DNA from: Chloroflexota bacterium
Lineage (GTDB): Bacteria; Chloroflexota; Anaerolineae; Aggregatilineales; Phototrophicaceae
Reading direction: 5' to 3'
Length of the DNA stretch: 7,903 nucleotides
NCBI GenBank assembly: GCA_023392115.1
Contig: JAEVZT010000492.1
Span: 1 to 7,903, forward strand
A program made the translations under genes and the position numbers. The notes beneath the pieces are model-generated. The model saw only the letters and a list, made by a program, of their open reading frames with translations, ran no database searches and was not told where the DNA came from. How positions within the stretch are numbered: position 1 is the stretch's first letter; each line of letters starts with the position of its first letter. Shown here piece after piece: positions 1-6,004 of this stretch.

Positions 1-291
1 CTCATTGGGATGTGCGGCTTGATCAAGCGCGATACAGTTGAAGATGTCGACATCGGCTACGCCCTACTCGAACGGTATTGGGGAAAGGGCTACGCGCCGG
101 AAGCGGCGCGCGCGGTCTTGGACTACGGGCTGCAGGTGCTTGAACTGAAGCGGATCATCGCATACACGGCGCTCGACAACGACGCCTCGATGCGTGTGCT
201 CGAAAAGCTCGGCTTCCGCTACGAGAAGACAGTCACGCTGCCGGGCTACGATGGCGACAGCAAAGTGTTCGTGCTGCCCGACGACAACTAA
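1..291 (+). CDS. GNAT-family N-acetyltransferase, C-terminal part (RimJ/RimL-like), truncated by window edge
   Basis: The frame is open from base 1, so the start lies to the left; 96 codons and a TAA stop at 289-291 are visible. The fragment carries two hallmarks of acetyl-CoA-dependent N-acetyltransferases of the Acetyltransf_3 (RimJ/RimL) type. One is the glycine-rich CoA pyrophosphate-binding loop YWGKGYAPEA with its following helix. The other is the C-terminal DNDASMRVLEKLGF segment, where Asn-x-x-Ser-x-x-x-Leu-x-x-x-Gly-Phe is typical. Family members acetylate protein N-termini, ribosomal proteins or small amines in the cytoplasm; the substrate cannot be read here. The gene converges on the GH16-like gene with only 33 bases between the stop codons, so it is unlikely to share a transcript with anything else in the window. 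The family call is firm; the specific function is unknown. Confidence 0.9.
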   Translation, partial: LIGMCGLIKRDTVEDVDIGYALLERYWGKGYAPEAARAVLDYGLQVLELKRIIAYTALDNDASMRVLEKLGFRYEKTVTLPGYDGDSKVFVLPDDN

Positions 292-295
292 CTGA

Positions 296-310
296 AGCCG
301 CCGTCCGGCT
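296..310. terminator. Small GC hairpin between convergent genes, possible weak bidirectional terminator
   Basis: Five-base arms AGCCG (296-300) and CGGCT (306-310) flank a five-base loop in the 33-base gap between two convergent stop codons. There is no T tract on either strand, so this is at best a weak intrinsic terminator. The call rests mainly on its position. Confidence 0.25.
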
Positions 311-324
311 GAGCGCCCGTGTCT

Positions 325-1164
325 CTAGTAGCCGCCGACCGGTTGGTAAGCGCGGATGTAATCGATCGTGAACCGCTTGGGATACGGGGCGTGTGGATCG
401 TATGCGCCTGACCACGCACCCGCAAAGGGATGCTCGTAAATGCTGAGCATGAACTGCATCGGATAATCCGGCGACTGTGCGATCGTCCTAATCTGGGCGT
501 TGTCGACGAAGAAAGCGAGGTGTGTTGGCGTCCACTCGACGGCGTAGACGTGGAACTGCGCCGTGTCCAGTTCGAACGCTTCCTCGTAAAAATCGTCACG
601 GAGCGACGGATCAGCCCACGCCCGCAGCCCGTAGCGGATTTTCGAGGTCGTCGTATTGCGCTGCGCGCCGAGCAGTTCAAACACGGTGATCTCGCCGGAG
701 CGTTCCGGCGCGTCTTCGTAGCCGATCATCCACAGCGAGACGTGGTTGGCGCTCGTCGCCAGCCCTTTCGCCCTGATCTCGAAATATCCGTACTGCGGCG
801 TATATAGTTGGACGTTGGGCTGCGCTTCACGAACTACGCATGCATCGCTGAAGCGGTGCTGCCCGATAGAACTGCCGACCGCGCCCGCGAACGCGCCCGT
901 CTGAATCGACGAGCAGCGCACTTCGCCGTCAAACTCGGGACACCATGGCGGCTGTTCCTGCGCGATCTCCAGCACGAGTTGGCTTTCTTCAAGCGTGTAA
1001 CGGGCAGCGGACTGTGCGCGCGTACTCCAGTGCGGCAGGTAGAACGGCAGCCATTTACCCGTATCGAGGGCTGTTCCGTCGAACTCGTCGTGGAATTCCA
1101 GCGCATATCCCGGCTTTTCGAGCGGATTCGCCGGGAAATCGCCTCTCAACTTCGTGCCGGTCAT
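325..1164 (-). CDS. GH16-like glycoside hydrolase / concanavalin A-like jelly-roll protein with altered catalytic motif
   Basis: This 279-residue protein looks like a glycoside hydrolase family 16 (laminarinase/lichenase-type) domain over nearly its full length. Visible markers are FHDEFDGTALDTGKW (residues 24-38), GYFEIRAK (126-133), FHVYAVEWTP (204-213) and the terminal strand FTIDYIRAYQ (265-274). GH16 enzymes cleave beta-1,3/1,4-glucans or galactans, using a nucleophile Glu and an acid/base Glu in an E-x-D-x-x-E motif. Here the motif reads E158-I-T-V-F-E163: both Glu are present but the central Asp is Thr160. Activity is therefore uncertain; it may be a weak enzyme or a carbohydrate-binding derivative. 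The N-terminus is polar with no signal peptide or membrane segment, unlike most secreted GH16 enzymes. The ATG overlaps the upstream kinase stop as TAATG and has an AGGAG site six bases upstream, so the start is well supported and translational coupling is likely. Confidence 0.8.
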   Translation of the reverse strand: MTGTKLRGDFPANPLEKPGYALEFHDEFDGTALDTGKWLPFYLPHWSTRAQSAARYTLEESQLVLEIAQEQPPWCPEFDGEVRCSSIQTGAFAGAVGSSIGQHRFSDACVVREAQPNVQLYTPQYGYFEIRAKGLATSANHVSLWMIGYEDAPERSGEITVFELLGAQRNTTTSKIRYGLRAWADPSLRDDFYEEAFELDTAQFHVYAVEWTPTHLAFFVDNAQIRTIAQSPDYPMQFMLSIYEHPFAGAWSGAYDPHAPYPKRFTIDYIRAYQPVGGY

Positions 1165-2183
1165 TATTTGCTCCTGAGGTTGTCTACTGCGCGAAAAGCG
1201 TGCTCTACCACCGCGCCCGGTTCAAACTGACTTCGGAACTGCCGCAGCCCTTCCGCTCGATCCGCGCTGTCGCCGAGGGTGAACAGGATTTGCTCGCAGT
1301 ATTCGTGGACATCCTGCACGATACGTTCGCAGCGATAATAGGCGAGGGCAGTTAAGTTGACGTCCGTTCGACCATATCCTTCATAGAAGTATGCAGTTTG
1401 CGCCTCCACTGTGATGTTTTCGCTTGTGCCTAAGCCCATGCCGGGGAATATCAGGTCGCGCTCCTTCGGCGCAAGCGTCATCGTGTCCCAGTCGACGATA
1501 TAGAGCGCGCCCGTCGGGGTGATATGCATGTTGCCGACGTGGATGTCGGCGTGGCAGAGGACGAAGGGAAGGGACTCCATTCGCAGCAGCTCGGCGAACC
1601 GCTCCGCGTGCTCGGCGAGCGCCGTGATGACGGCGCGCTGCTCGCGCATGAAGGCGGCAAGTTCAGACGCGACCGGATCGAGGACAGGGGATGTATCGAC
1701 GTATGCTTGATGCTGTCTGACCTTCGAGCGGTAGAAGGACGAGAACGCCTCGCGCTGTAGACGTTCTCTCAGACGCCGAGGGAGCGCCGTCGTGTGGATG
1801 TGCTTCAATACTTCGCCGAGTTCGACCCAGTTGCTCGCCGTCACCGCGCGTTCAAACCCATTCTTGCCTTCGACGAATGGGTACAGGATCATCTGAAAGT
1901 CTTCGAGCGGCGTCCACAACGCTCCGCTCTTGCTGGCGAGGGGCGGGATCACCTGTCGGATGCCGCGATCATGGAGCAGTTTCGGAACAAGCACCGTCGT
2001 TTCGTCAATGCTGCCGCTCCGCAGTTTGACGAAATAGTCGCCGCCGGCGCTCTCAGCTCTGTAGACCGCTGTATTTCTGTCAGCGCCGAGGGGCAGAAAG
2101 TCGAGCCGTGTGACCGTCATATTGTGGTGGTCAAACAAGCATTGAATGATGGACGCGTCCGAAATCGCTGGCTTCTCGAGCAT
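1164..2183 (-). CDS. APH-fold phosphotransferase, similar to spectinomycin/aminoglycoside phosphotransferase APH(9)
   Basis: This 339-residue cytoplasmic kinase belongs to the aminoglycoside phosphotransferase/choline kinase superfamily. A nucleotide-binding lysine is likely K53 in YFVKL. The catalytic loop is H211-A-D213-I-H-V-G-N218, and the metal-binding motif is IV-D231-W-D233. From memory, the Legionella enzyme APH(9)-Ia (about 331 residues) shares several segments: the N-terminal FVKL/FIKL region, YPF near residue 101, an HADIHVGN/HSDIHAGN loop, LAPKERDL (237-244), YFYEGYG (265-271) and YYR-x-ERIV-x-D (282-291). The resemblance is thus beyond the generic fold. Whether it phosphorylates spectinomycin, a sugar or another metabolite is not visible. 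The ATG at 2183 is preceded by a modest GGTGA site nine bases away. It is first in a two-gene unit with the GH16-like gene and lies just downstream of a strong palindrome. Confidence 0.85.
   Translation of the reverse strand: MLEKPAISDASIIQCLFDHHNMTVTRLDFLPLGADRNTAVYRAESAGGDYFVKLRSGSIDETTVLVPKLLHDRGIRQVIPPLASKSGALWTPLEDFQMILYPFVEGKNGFERAVTASNWVELGEVLKHIHTTALPRRLRERLQREAFSSFYRSKVRQHQAYVDTSPVLDPVASELAAFMREQRAVITALAEHAERFAELLRMESLPFVLCHADIHVGNMHITPTGALYIVDWDTMTLAPKERDLIFPGMGLGTSENITVEAQTAYFYEGYGRTDVNLTALAYYRCERIVQDVHEYCEQILFTLGDSADRAEGLRQFRSQFEPGAVVEHAFRAVDNLRSK
1171..1175 (-). promoter_or_regulatory. Shine-Dalgarno site of the GH16-like gene
   Basis: Read on the minus strand this is AGGAG, six bases before the ATG at 1164. 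It lies inside the 3' end of the phosphotransferase gene. It fixes the GH16-like start and shows the downstream cistron has its own ribosome site in addition to the TAATG overlap. Confidence 0.7.
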
Positions 2184-2231
2184 GTGCGATTGTCACCATT
2201 TTGAAATCTGTGCGGCTTGGCGTTGTTCGCT

Positions 2232-2252
2232 ACACAGTAAATTTTACCGTGT
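2232..2252. promoter_or_regulatory. Operator-like palindrome upstream of the APH-like gene
   Basis: The arms ACACaGTAAA (2232-2241) and TTTACcGTGT (2243-2252) are complementary at nine of ten positions around a central T at 2242. On the minus strand it includes TAAAAT (2241-2246), a plausible -10 element for the kinase gene about 58 bases before its ATG. No well-spaced -35 is present: the nearest, TTGACG, lies 25 bases away. A dyad over a -10 fits a repressor site. The regulator is not in the window and I cannot name its family. Confidence 0.5.
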
Positions 2253-2442
2253 CCGCGAACGAACAGCGTAACGTCAAGTCAATAGACATGCGCGTTGCCA
2301 TGGAAAGACGCGGCGGATCACCCGCCGTCTGCTCCAGCGTCACGGCGGACAGCGATATCGCAGGGCGGTTGTTCACCAAAGGGATCAAGCGATCAGAGTT
2401 GGAGCCGCGCGTCGCCATCCTCGCCTAATGACATCGGCGGTA

Positions 2443-2458
2443 TCACCCGATCAGGTGA
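2443..2458. promoter_or_regulatory. Imperfect dyad (possible operator) upstream of the ABC importer genes
   Basis: TCACC (2443-2447) and GGTGA (2454-2458) form perfect outer arms around CGATCA, giving 14 of 16 self-complementary positions. It sits about 136 bases before the first permease ATG. Position and symmetry suggest a regulator-binding site, but a dyad this short could arise by chance in a GC-rich genome. Confidence 0.3.
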
Positions 2459-2501
2459 AATTTGGGATGTTGCCGCCGAATTTCTTGCGCGTATGGGCAT
2501 T

Positions 2502-2533
2502 TTCGACAATTATAGATAAAAAGCGTTGTCGGA
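2502..2533. promoter_or_regulatory. Spaced inverted repeat in the AT-rich putative promoter region of the importer operon
   Basis: TTCGACAA (2502-2509) and TTGTCGGA (2526-2533) pair at seven of eight positions across a 16-base AT-rich spacer that contains TATAGA. The repeat lies 60 to 90 bases before the permease start, where a promoter and control site are expected. Candidate -35/-10 pairs nearby are all poor matches to the standard consensus, so no exact promoter is called. Confidence 0.3.
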
Positions 2534-2593
2534 TTTTGATTATGGCGGTTTCTTTTGCATGAATTACACTTCGTTTTTAGCACCACAGACTAG

Positions 2594-3790
2594 ATGATCA
2601 TGGCACTCAAGCGATTTTTCCAACGGCTCTCCGATGTGACGCCCTATGCTCTGGCGCTCCTTGCCGTTTTTGCAGTCGCTTCGCTGCTGCTGCTGGCGCT
2701 GAACGCGCCGCCGCTCACGGCGGTCAATGCGCTGGCGGTCGGTGCGTTCGGGACAATGAACGCGACCGCCGAAACGCTCGTTAAAGCAATTCCGATCATG
2801 TTCGTCGCGATCGGTATTTGCGTCGCCTTCCGCGGCGGCGTCGTCAATATCGGCGGCGAGGGGCAGATGATCGCCGGGGCAGTCGCCGGGGTTACTGTCG
2901 CGCTGGCGATTCCGCAAGCGCCGGGGCTGGTGATCATCGCGCTGTCGCTGCTGGCGGGGTTTTCCGCCGGAGCGCTTTACGGCGGCATCGCCGGTTTCCT
3001 CAAAGCCTATTTCAACGTCAACGAAATCCTGAGCACGATCATGTTGAATCAGGTCGCCGTCCAGTTGATGAATTATCTGCTGAACGGACCGCTGCTCGAC
3101 CCCGCCGAAGTCGGGATGAATCACATCCCAAAGACGGCGCGCATCGCCGAGTCGGCGGAACTGCCGCGCCTGTGGTTCGCCGTGCCGCCGGGAGTTTCCG
3201 ATCTGTTCGGCACCACGGAGCTGTTCGCGCGAACGCGCCTACACTGGGGTTTGATCCTCGCGATCGTGCTCGCATTCGTGATTTATATCCTGCTGTGGCG
3301 GACGACGATCGGCTATCGCATCCGCGCGGTGGGGCAGAACGAGCGCGCCGCGCGTTATGCCGGCATCAGCATCAAGCGCAACATCGTGCTGTCGATGCTG
3401 CTGGCGGGCGGGCTTGCCGGACTCGCCGGTGTCGTGCAGGTGTTGGGCTTGCAGTACCGCTTACAAACCGACGGCTCGCAGACCGGTTTCACGGCGAACG
3501 CCGGTTTCAACGGCATCGTCGCGGCGCTGTTCGGCGGGCTGAACCCACTCGGCGCGATTCCGGCGTCGGTGTTCTTTGGCGGGCTGCTGGTCGGCGCGCA
3601 AAACATCCAGCGGCAGTTGGGCGTGCCGGCGGCGCTGATCACGGCGCTCAACGGCTTGATCGTGATGTTCGTCGTCAGCGCCCAGTGGTTCGCCCGTCGG
3701 CGCGCACGGCAGCGGGCAGTGCTCACCCCGCCCGCGCTTGAAGCGCCCGGCACTGTCCCCGCGCCGCGCCCCGTGGAGTCGCAGTCATGA
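2594..3790 (+). CDS. ABC transporter permease 1, BMP/nucleoside importer type (NupP/YufP-like)
   Basis: This 398-residue inner-membrane protein belongs to the BPD_transp_2 family, the RbsC-like permeases used with BMP-type binding proteins. Hallmarks are RGGVVNIGGEGQMIAGA (80-96), the cytoplasmic coupling loop GYRIRAVGQNERAARYAGI (240-258) and the glycine-rich TGFTANAGFNGIVAALFGG segment (297-315). Roughly eight to nine hydrophobic segments are visible, around 17-37, 64-80, 86-107, 110-134, 146-164, 217-236, 264-286, 303-335 and 346-362. A charged, proline-rich tail follows from about 366. It would form the heteromeric pore with permease 2 for a nucleoside or purine base. ATGs at 2594 and 2600 are both possible; neither has a clear Shine-Dalgarno site, so the start is uncertain by two codons and the mRNA may be leaderless or nearly so. 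It is the first gene of the importer operon. Confidence 0.9.
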   Translation: MIMALKRFFQRLSDVTPYALALLAVFAVASLLLLALNAPPLTAVNALAVGAFGTMNATAETLVKAIPIMFVAIGICVAFRGGVVNIGGEGQMIAGAVAGVTVALAIPQAPGLVIIALSLLAGFSAGALYGGIAGFLKAYFNVNEILSTIMLNQVAVQLMNYLLNGPLLDPAEVGMNHIPKTARIAESAELPRLWFAVPPGVSDLFGTTELFARTRLHWGLILAIVLAFVIYILLWRTTIGYRIRAVGQNERAARYAGISIKRNIVLSMLLAGGLAGLAGVVQVLGLQYRLQTDGSQTGFTANAGFNGIVAALFGGLNPLGAIPASVFFGGLLVGAQNIQRQLGVPAALITALNGLIVMFVVSAQWFARRRARQRAVLTPPALEAPGTVPAPRPVESQS

Positions 3791-4707
3791 TCGAAGATAT
3801 TCTCACCGCAAGCGTGTTCGCATCGACCATCCGCCTTGCGACGCCGTACATTTTCGCCGCGATCGGCGAAACCTTTAGTCAGCGCAGCGGCGTCTTGAAC
3901 CTCGGCGTCGACGGCATCATGTTGATGGGCGCTTTCTTCGGCTTTTACGCTGTCTACGCGACCGGCAGCCTGTTGATCGGCGTTCTCGCGGCGCTGCTGA
4001 TCGGACTGCTGCTCGGCTTGGCGACCGCCTTCATCAGCGTAACGCTGAAAGCCGAGCAGGGCATCAGCGGGATCGGCATGTACCTGTTCGGGCTTGGCAT
4101 GAGCGAGCTGCTGTTCCAGCGCTTGATCGGCACGCCGCGCTCGGTTGCCGGTTTTTCGCGGCTGAACATCCCCGGCTTGACCGATATCCCGTTCTTCGGA
4201 CAGGTGTTTTTCAACCACAATTTGCTTGTTTACGTCGCCTTCGCGCTCGTGCCGATCGCGGCGTTTGTCCTCAACCGAACAACGTTCGGCTTGATGATCC
4301 GCGCCGTCGGACAAAATCCTGAAGCGGCGGACGCGATGGGCGTCAACGTGGCGCGCGTCCGCTATACGACCGTTGCCATCGGCGGGATGCTGGCGGGGCT
4401 GGCAGGCGCGTCGCTTTCGATCGCCCTGCTCAACGTGTTTCAGCAGAACCTGACCGGCGGGTTGGGTTTCATCGCCGTCGCGCTGGTTTACTTCGGGCGC
4501 TGGCGACCGTACGGTGTGCTGGTAGGTTCGCTTCTGTTCAGCTTCGTCAATGCGCTCCAGCTTCAGATTGGCTCTATTGGGCTGAACATCCCTTCCGAAT
4601 TCGCGGTGATGGCTCCGTATGTGATCACCATCATCGCCCTAATTTTCGCTTCCAAACGGACGGAAAAGCCAACCGCGCTGACCAAGCCGTTTGAAAGAGG
4701 TGAATAG
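3787..4707 (+). CDS. ABC transporter permease 2, BMP/nucleoside importer type (NupQ/YufQ-like)
   Basis: This 306-residue inner-membrane protein is the partner permease. It carries the family signature GETFSQRSGVLNLGVDGIM (28-46), the coupling loop FGLMIRAVGQNPEAADAMGV (167-186) and LTGGLGFIAVALVYFGRWRP (222-241). Hydrophobic segments occur near 37-58, 61-87, 95-112, 144-163, 195-216, 222-256 and 270-288. The length is normal for this subfamily, which is shorter than the NupP-type partner. The ATG overlaps the stop of permease 1 as ATGA, and GGAG at 3775-3778 lies eight bases upstream, so the two are translationally coupled at one-to-one output, as a heterodimeric pore needs. The tail ends in Lys/Arg/Glu-rich residues on the predicted cytoplasmic side. 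Substrate is inferred from family and neighbours only. Confidence 0.92.
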   Translation: MIEDILTASVFASTIRLATPYIFAAIGETFSQRSGVLNLGVDGIMLMGAFFGFYAVYATGSLLIGVLAALLIGLLLGLATAFISVTLKAEQGISGIGMYLFGLGMSELLFQRLIGTPRSVAGFSRLNIPGLTDIPFFGQVFFNHNLLVYVAFALVPIAAFVLNRTTFGLMIRAVGQNPEAADAMGVNVARVRYTTVAIGGMLAGLAGASLSIALLNVFQQNLTGGLGFIAVALVYFGRWRPYGVLVGSLLFSFVNALQLQIGSIGLNIPSEFAVMAPYVITIIALIFASKRTEKPTALTKPFERGE

Positions 4708-4726
4708 CACTTTTCGCGGCATCAAA

Positions 4727-4733
4727 GGGGTGG
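4727..4733 (+). promoter_or_regulatory. Shine-Dalgarno site deciding the start of the solute-binding protein
   Basis: GGGGTGG lies eight bases before the ATG at 4742. It favours this ATG over an in-frame TTG at 4691, which lies inside the end of permease 2. It also places the signal peptide directly at the N-terminus. Confidence 0.6.
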
Positions 4734-4741
4734 TAAAGAAC

Positions 4742-5764
4742 ATGAAGAAACGCAGCCAATTCGTTTTACTTGTGGTCGTGGTGCTGTTGTCGTCGGTTCT
4801 GCCGGTGGCGCGCGCCCAAGATGATGTTTTCCGCGTGGCAGCCGTCGCGCCAAGCGCCATCAATGACCTCGCCTTCAGCCAGAGCATGTACGACGCGCTG
4901 ACGCTGCTTGACGAGGAACTCGGTGACGCCTTTGAGTTCACGTTTCAGGAAGGGACGTTCATCGTCGATGACGCGGCGGTCGCTTTACGCGACTGGGCGT
5001 CAAGCGGCGAGTATGACCTCGTGATCGCGCATGGCTCACAGTACGGCGCGATCCTCGAAGAACTCGCGCCGGAATTCCCGGAAGTCTCGTTCGCGTGGGG
5101 AACCGATAACAACACGTTCGGACTCGACAACGTTTATGCCTACACCGCCGCCGCTGAAGAAGGCGGTTTCATCAATGGGGCGCTTGCCGCCGAATTGTCT
5201 GAAAGTGGCACGCTCGGCGTAATCGGACCGATCGAAGTCGGTGACGCCAAGCTGTACGTTGACGGTTTCCTGTCAGGCGCAGCCTACGGCAACCCGGATA
5301 TCGAAGTCCTCGTGACCTACATCCAATCGTTCAGCGATGTGCCGCTGGCAACTGAAGCAGCTGAAGCGCACGTTTCCAACGGTGCTGACATTCTGACCGG
5401 CACGGCGCAGATGGTCGTCGGACCGATCGCCGTGGCGCAGGAGAATGAGCTGTGGTGGTTCGGCACGCAGAGCAGCCAGTCGGAATTGGCGGCGGACGCC
5501 GGCGTGACGTTCCAGATTTACCGCTGGGAAGTCGTCTTACGTGACATCATGGAAAACATCGCTGAGGGCGTGCTCGGCGGCGAGTCCTACGTAATCGACC
5601 TTGAGAACGGCGGTCTGGAGATCGAAGTCAGCCCGTCGCTGAGCGAGGAAATGGCGGCACAGGTGCAGGAAACGATCGACACGCTCACCGAGGCGATCAT
5701 CTCCGGTGAAGTGACGGTGCTGCCGGATGCCGAAGCAACGCCGGAAGCGACCGAAGGCAGCTAA
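4742..5764 (+). CDS. BMP-family solute-binding protein of nucleoside/purine ABC importer (NupN/BmpA-like)
   Basis: This 340-residue extracytoplasmic receptor captures substrate and delivers it to the permease pair. A signal peptide is clear: MKKR, then a hydrophobic core at about 7-20, then VARA followed by QDD, a signal-peptidase I type A-x-A site near residue 25. BMP-domain (PF02608) features include VAAVAPSAINDLAFSQSMYD (32-51), the EEGGFINGALAAELSESGTLGVIG region (139-162), and DVPLATEAAEAHVSNGADI (199-217), followed by a WWFGT strand. Many BMP receptors are lipoproteins with a lipobox Cys; here no Cys follows the hydrophobic core, so membrane anchoring is not evident. The C-terminus ends in an acidic low-complexity TPEATEGS tail. 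It begins 34 bases after permease 2. A hairpin cluster follows its stop, which may protect this part of the message and favour excess receptor. Confidence 0.92.
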   Translation: MKKRSQFVLLVVVVLLSSVLPVARAQDDVFRVAAVAPSAINDLAFSQSMYDALTLLDEELGDAFEFTFQEGTFIVDDAAVALRDWASSGEYDLVIAHGSQYGAILEELAPEFPEVSFAWGTDNNTFGLDNVYAYTAAAEEGGFINGALAAELSESGTLGVIGPIEVGDAKLYVDGFLSGAAYGNPDIEVLVTYIQSFSDVPLATEAAEAHVSNGADILTGTAQMVVGPIAVAQENELWWFGTQSSQSELAADAGVTFQIYRWEVVLRDIMENIAEGVLGGESYVIDLENGGLEIEVSPSLSEEMAAQVQETIDTLTEAIISGEVTVLPDAEATPEATEGS

Positions 5765-5780
5765 AGAGATCCAGTCAACC

Positions 5781-5966
5781 CCCGCCGCTCTTTATAAGCA
5801 AAGCGGCGCGGGCGCAGCGCCCGATGCTCAAAGCATCGGGCTAGTGGAAAAAGCCCCGTGAACGGGGCTGAACTGAGCCGGCTTCAGCGGGCTTGCTAAC
5901 CAGCAGCCGGAGGCTTGAGCCGCCGGCGCAGCTCTCGTGCCCTCTCCATCAATTTGAGGGAGAGAG
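5781..5966. repeat. Cluster of short hairpin-forming inverted repeats inside the operon
   Basis: Six dyads are packed into 186 bases between the receptor and ATPase genes. They are: 5783-5808 (CGCCGCT / AGCGGCG, 12-base loop); 5819-5841 (GCCCGATGCT / AGCATCGGGC, perfect 10 bp, loop CAA); 5852-5869 (AGCCCCG / CGGGGCT, loop TGAA); 5876-5893 (AGCCgGCT / AGCgGGCT, one mismatch); 5906-5927 (GCCGGaGGCT / AGCCgCCGGC, one mismatch); and 5940-5966, a near-perfect 27-base palindrome centred on 5953 with two mismatched pairs. None is followed by a T tract, so they are not standard terminators. The mosaic resembles the REP-like or MITE-like hairpin blocks scattered between genes of some GC-rich genomes. 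Repetition elsewhere in the genome cannot be seen here. Confidence 0.75.
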
Positions 5967-5993
5967 GCTAATGAACAGGCAGTACAGGCGAGC

Positions 5994-5997
5994 AGGA
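5994..5997 (+). promoter_or_regulatory. Shine-Dalgarno site deciding the GTG start of the ATPase
   Basis: AGGA lies seven bases before GTG at 6005. The next in-frame starts, ATG at 6047 and 6053, have no comparable site and would remove the N-terminal residues ahead of the first ABC strand, so the GTG is preferred. Confidence 0.5.
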
Positions 5998-6004
5998 CAG
6001 AGCC

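Larger units (their letters stand above)
2184..2593. other. Divergent intergenic region between the kinase/GH16 unit and the ABC importer operon
   Basis: This 410-base stretch lacks a credible gene. Short open frames of 60-75 codons on both strands overlap one another and show no family motif. It must hold the promoters for both flanking units. Visible elements are a 21-base palindrome near the left edge, a GC-rich hairpin at 2311-2327 (CGGCGG / CCGCCG with a five-base loop, no T tract), a 16-base dyad at 2443-2458 and a spaced inverted repeat at 2502-2533. Base composition shifts to AT-rich from about 2490 to 2580, as expected of a promoter before the permease gene. No purine-riboswitch-like fold stood out to me by eye. 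Confidence 0.6.

Noticed and set aside
430..1355. Long + strand open frames opposite the GH16-like gene
   Set aside because: They lie antisense to a gene with clear family motifs, show no recognisable domain and are expected by chance at high GC.
2201..2519. Small open frames of 60-75 codons in the divergent intergenic region
   Set aside because: They overlap one another on both strands, lack ribosome sites and motifs, and one runs through the operator-like palindrome.
2490..2593. Purine riboswitch upstream of the importer operon
   Set aside because: Attractive given the likely substrate, but I could not find the paired P1-P2-P3 arrangement or conserved junction bases by eye; a covariance-model search would decide.
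2564..4314. Long minus-strand open frames (up to about 319 codons) opposite the two permeases
   Set aside because: The translations are Arg/Gln/Asp-rich with no hydrophobic or family pattern, and the opposite strand encodes unmistakable permease signatures.
4691..4741. Upstream TTG start for the solute-binding protein
   Set aside because: It would put 17 polar residues before a good signal peptide and lies inside permease 2; the ATG at 4742 has a better Shine-Dalgarno site.
5819..5841. Perfect 10-bp hairpin as an intrinsic terminator
   Set aside because: No T tract follows on either strand, and the ATPase needed by the same transporter lies downstream on the same strand.
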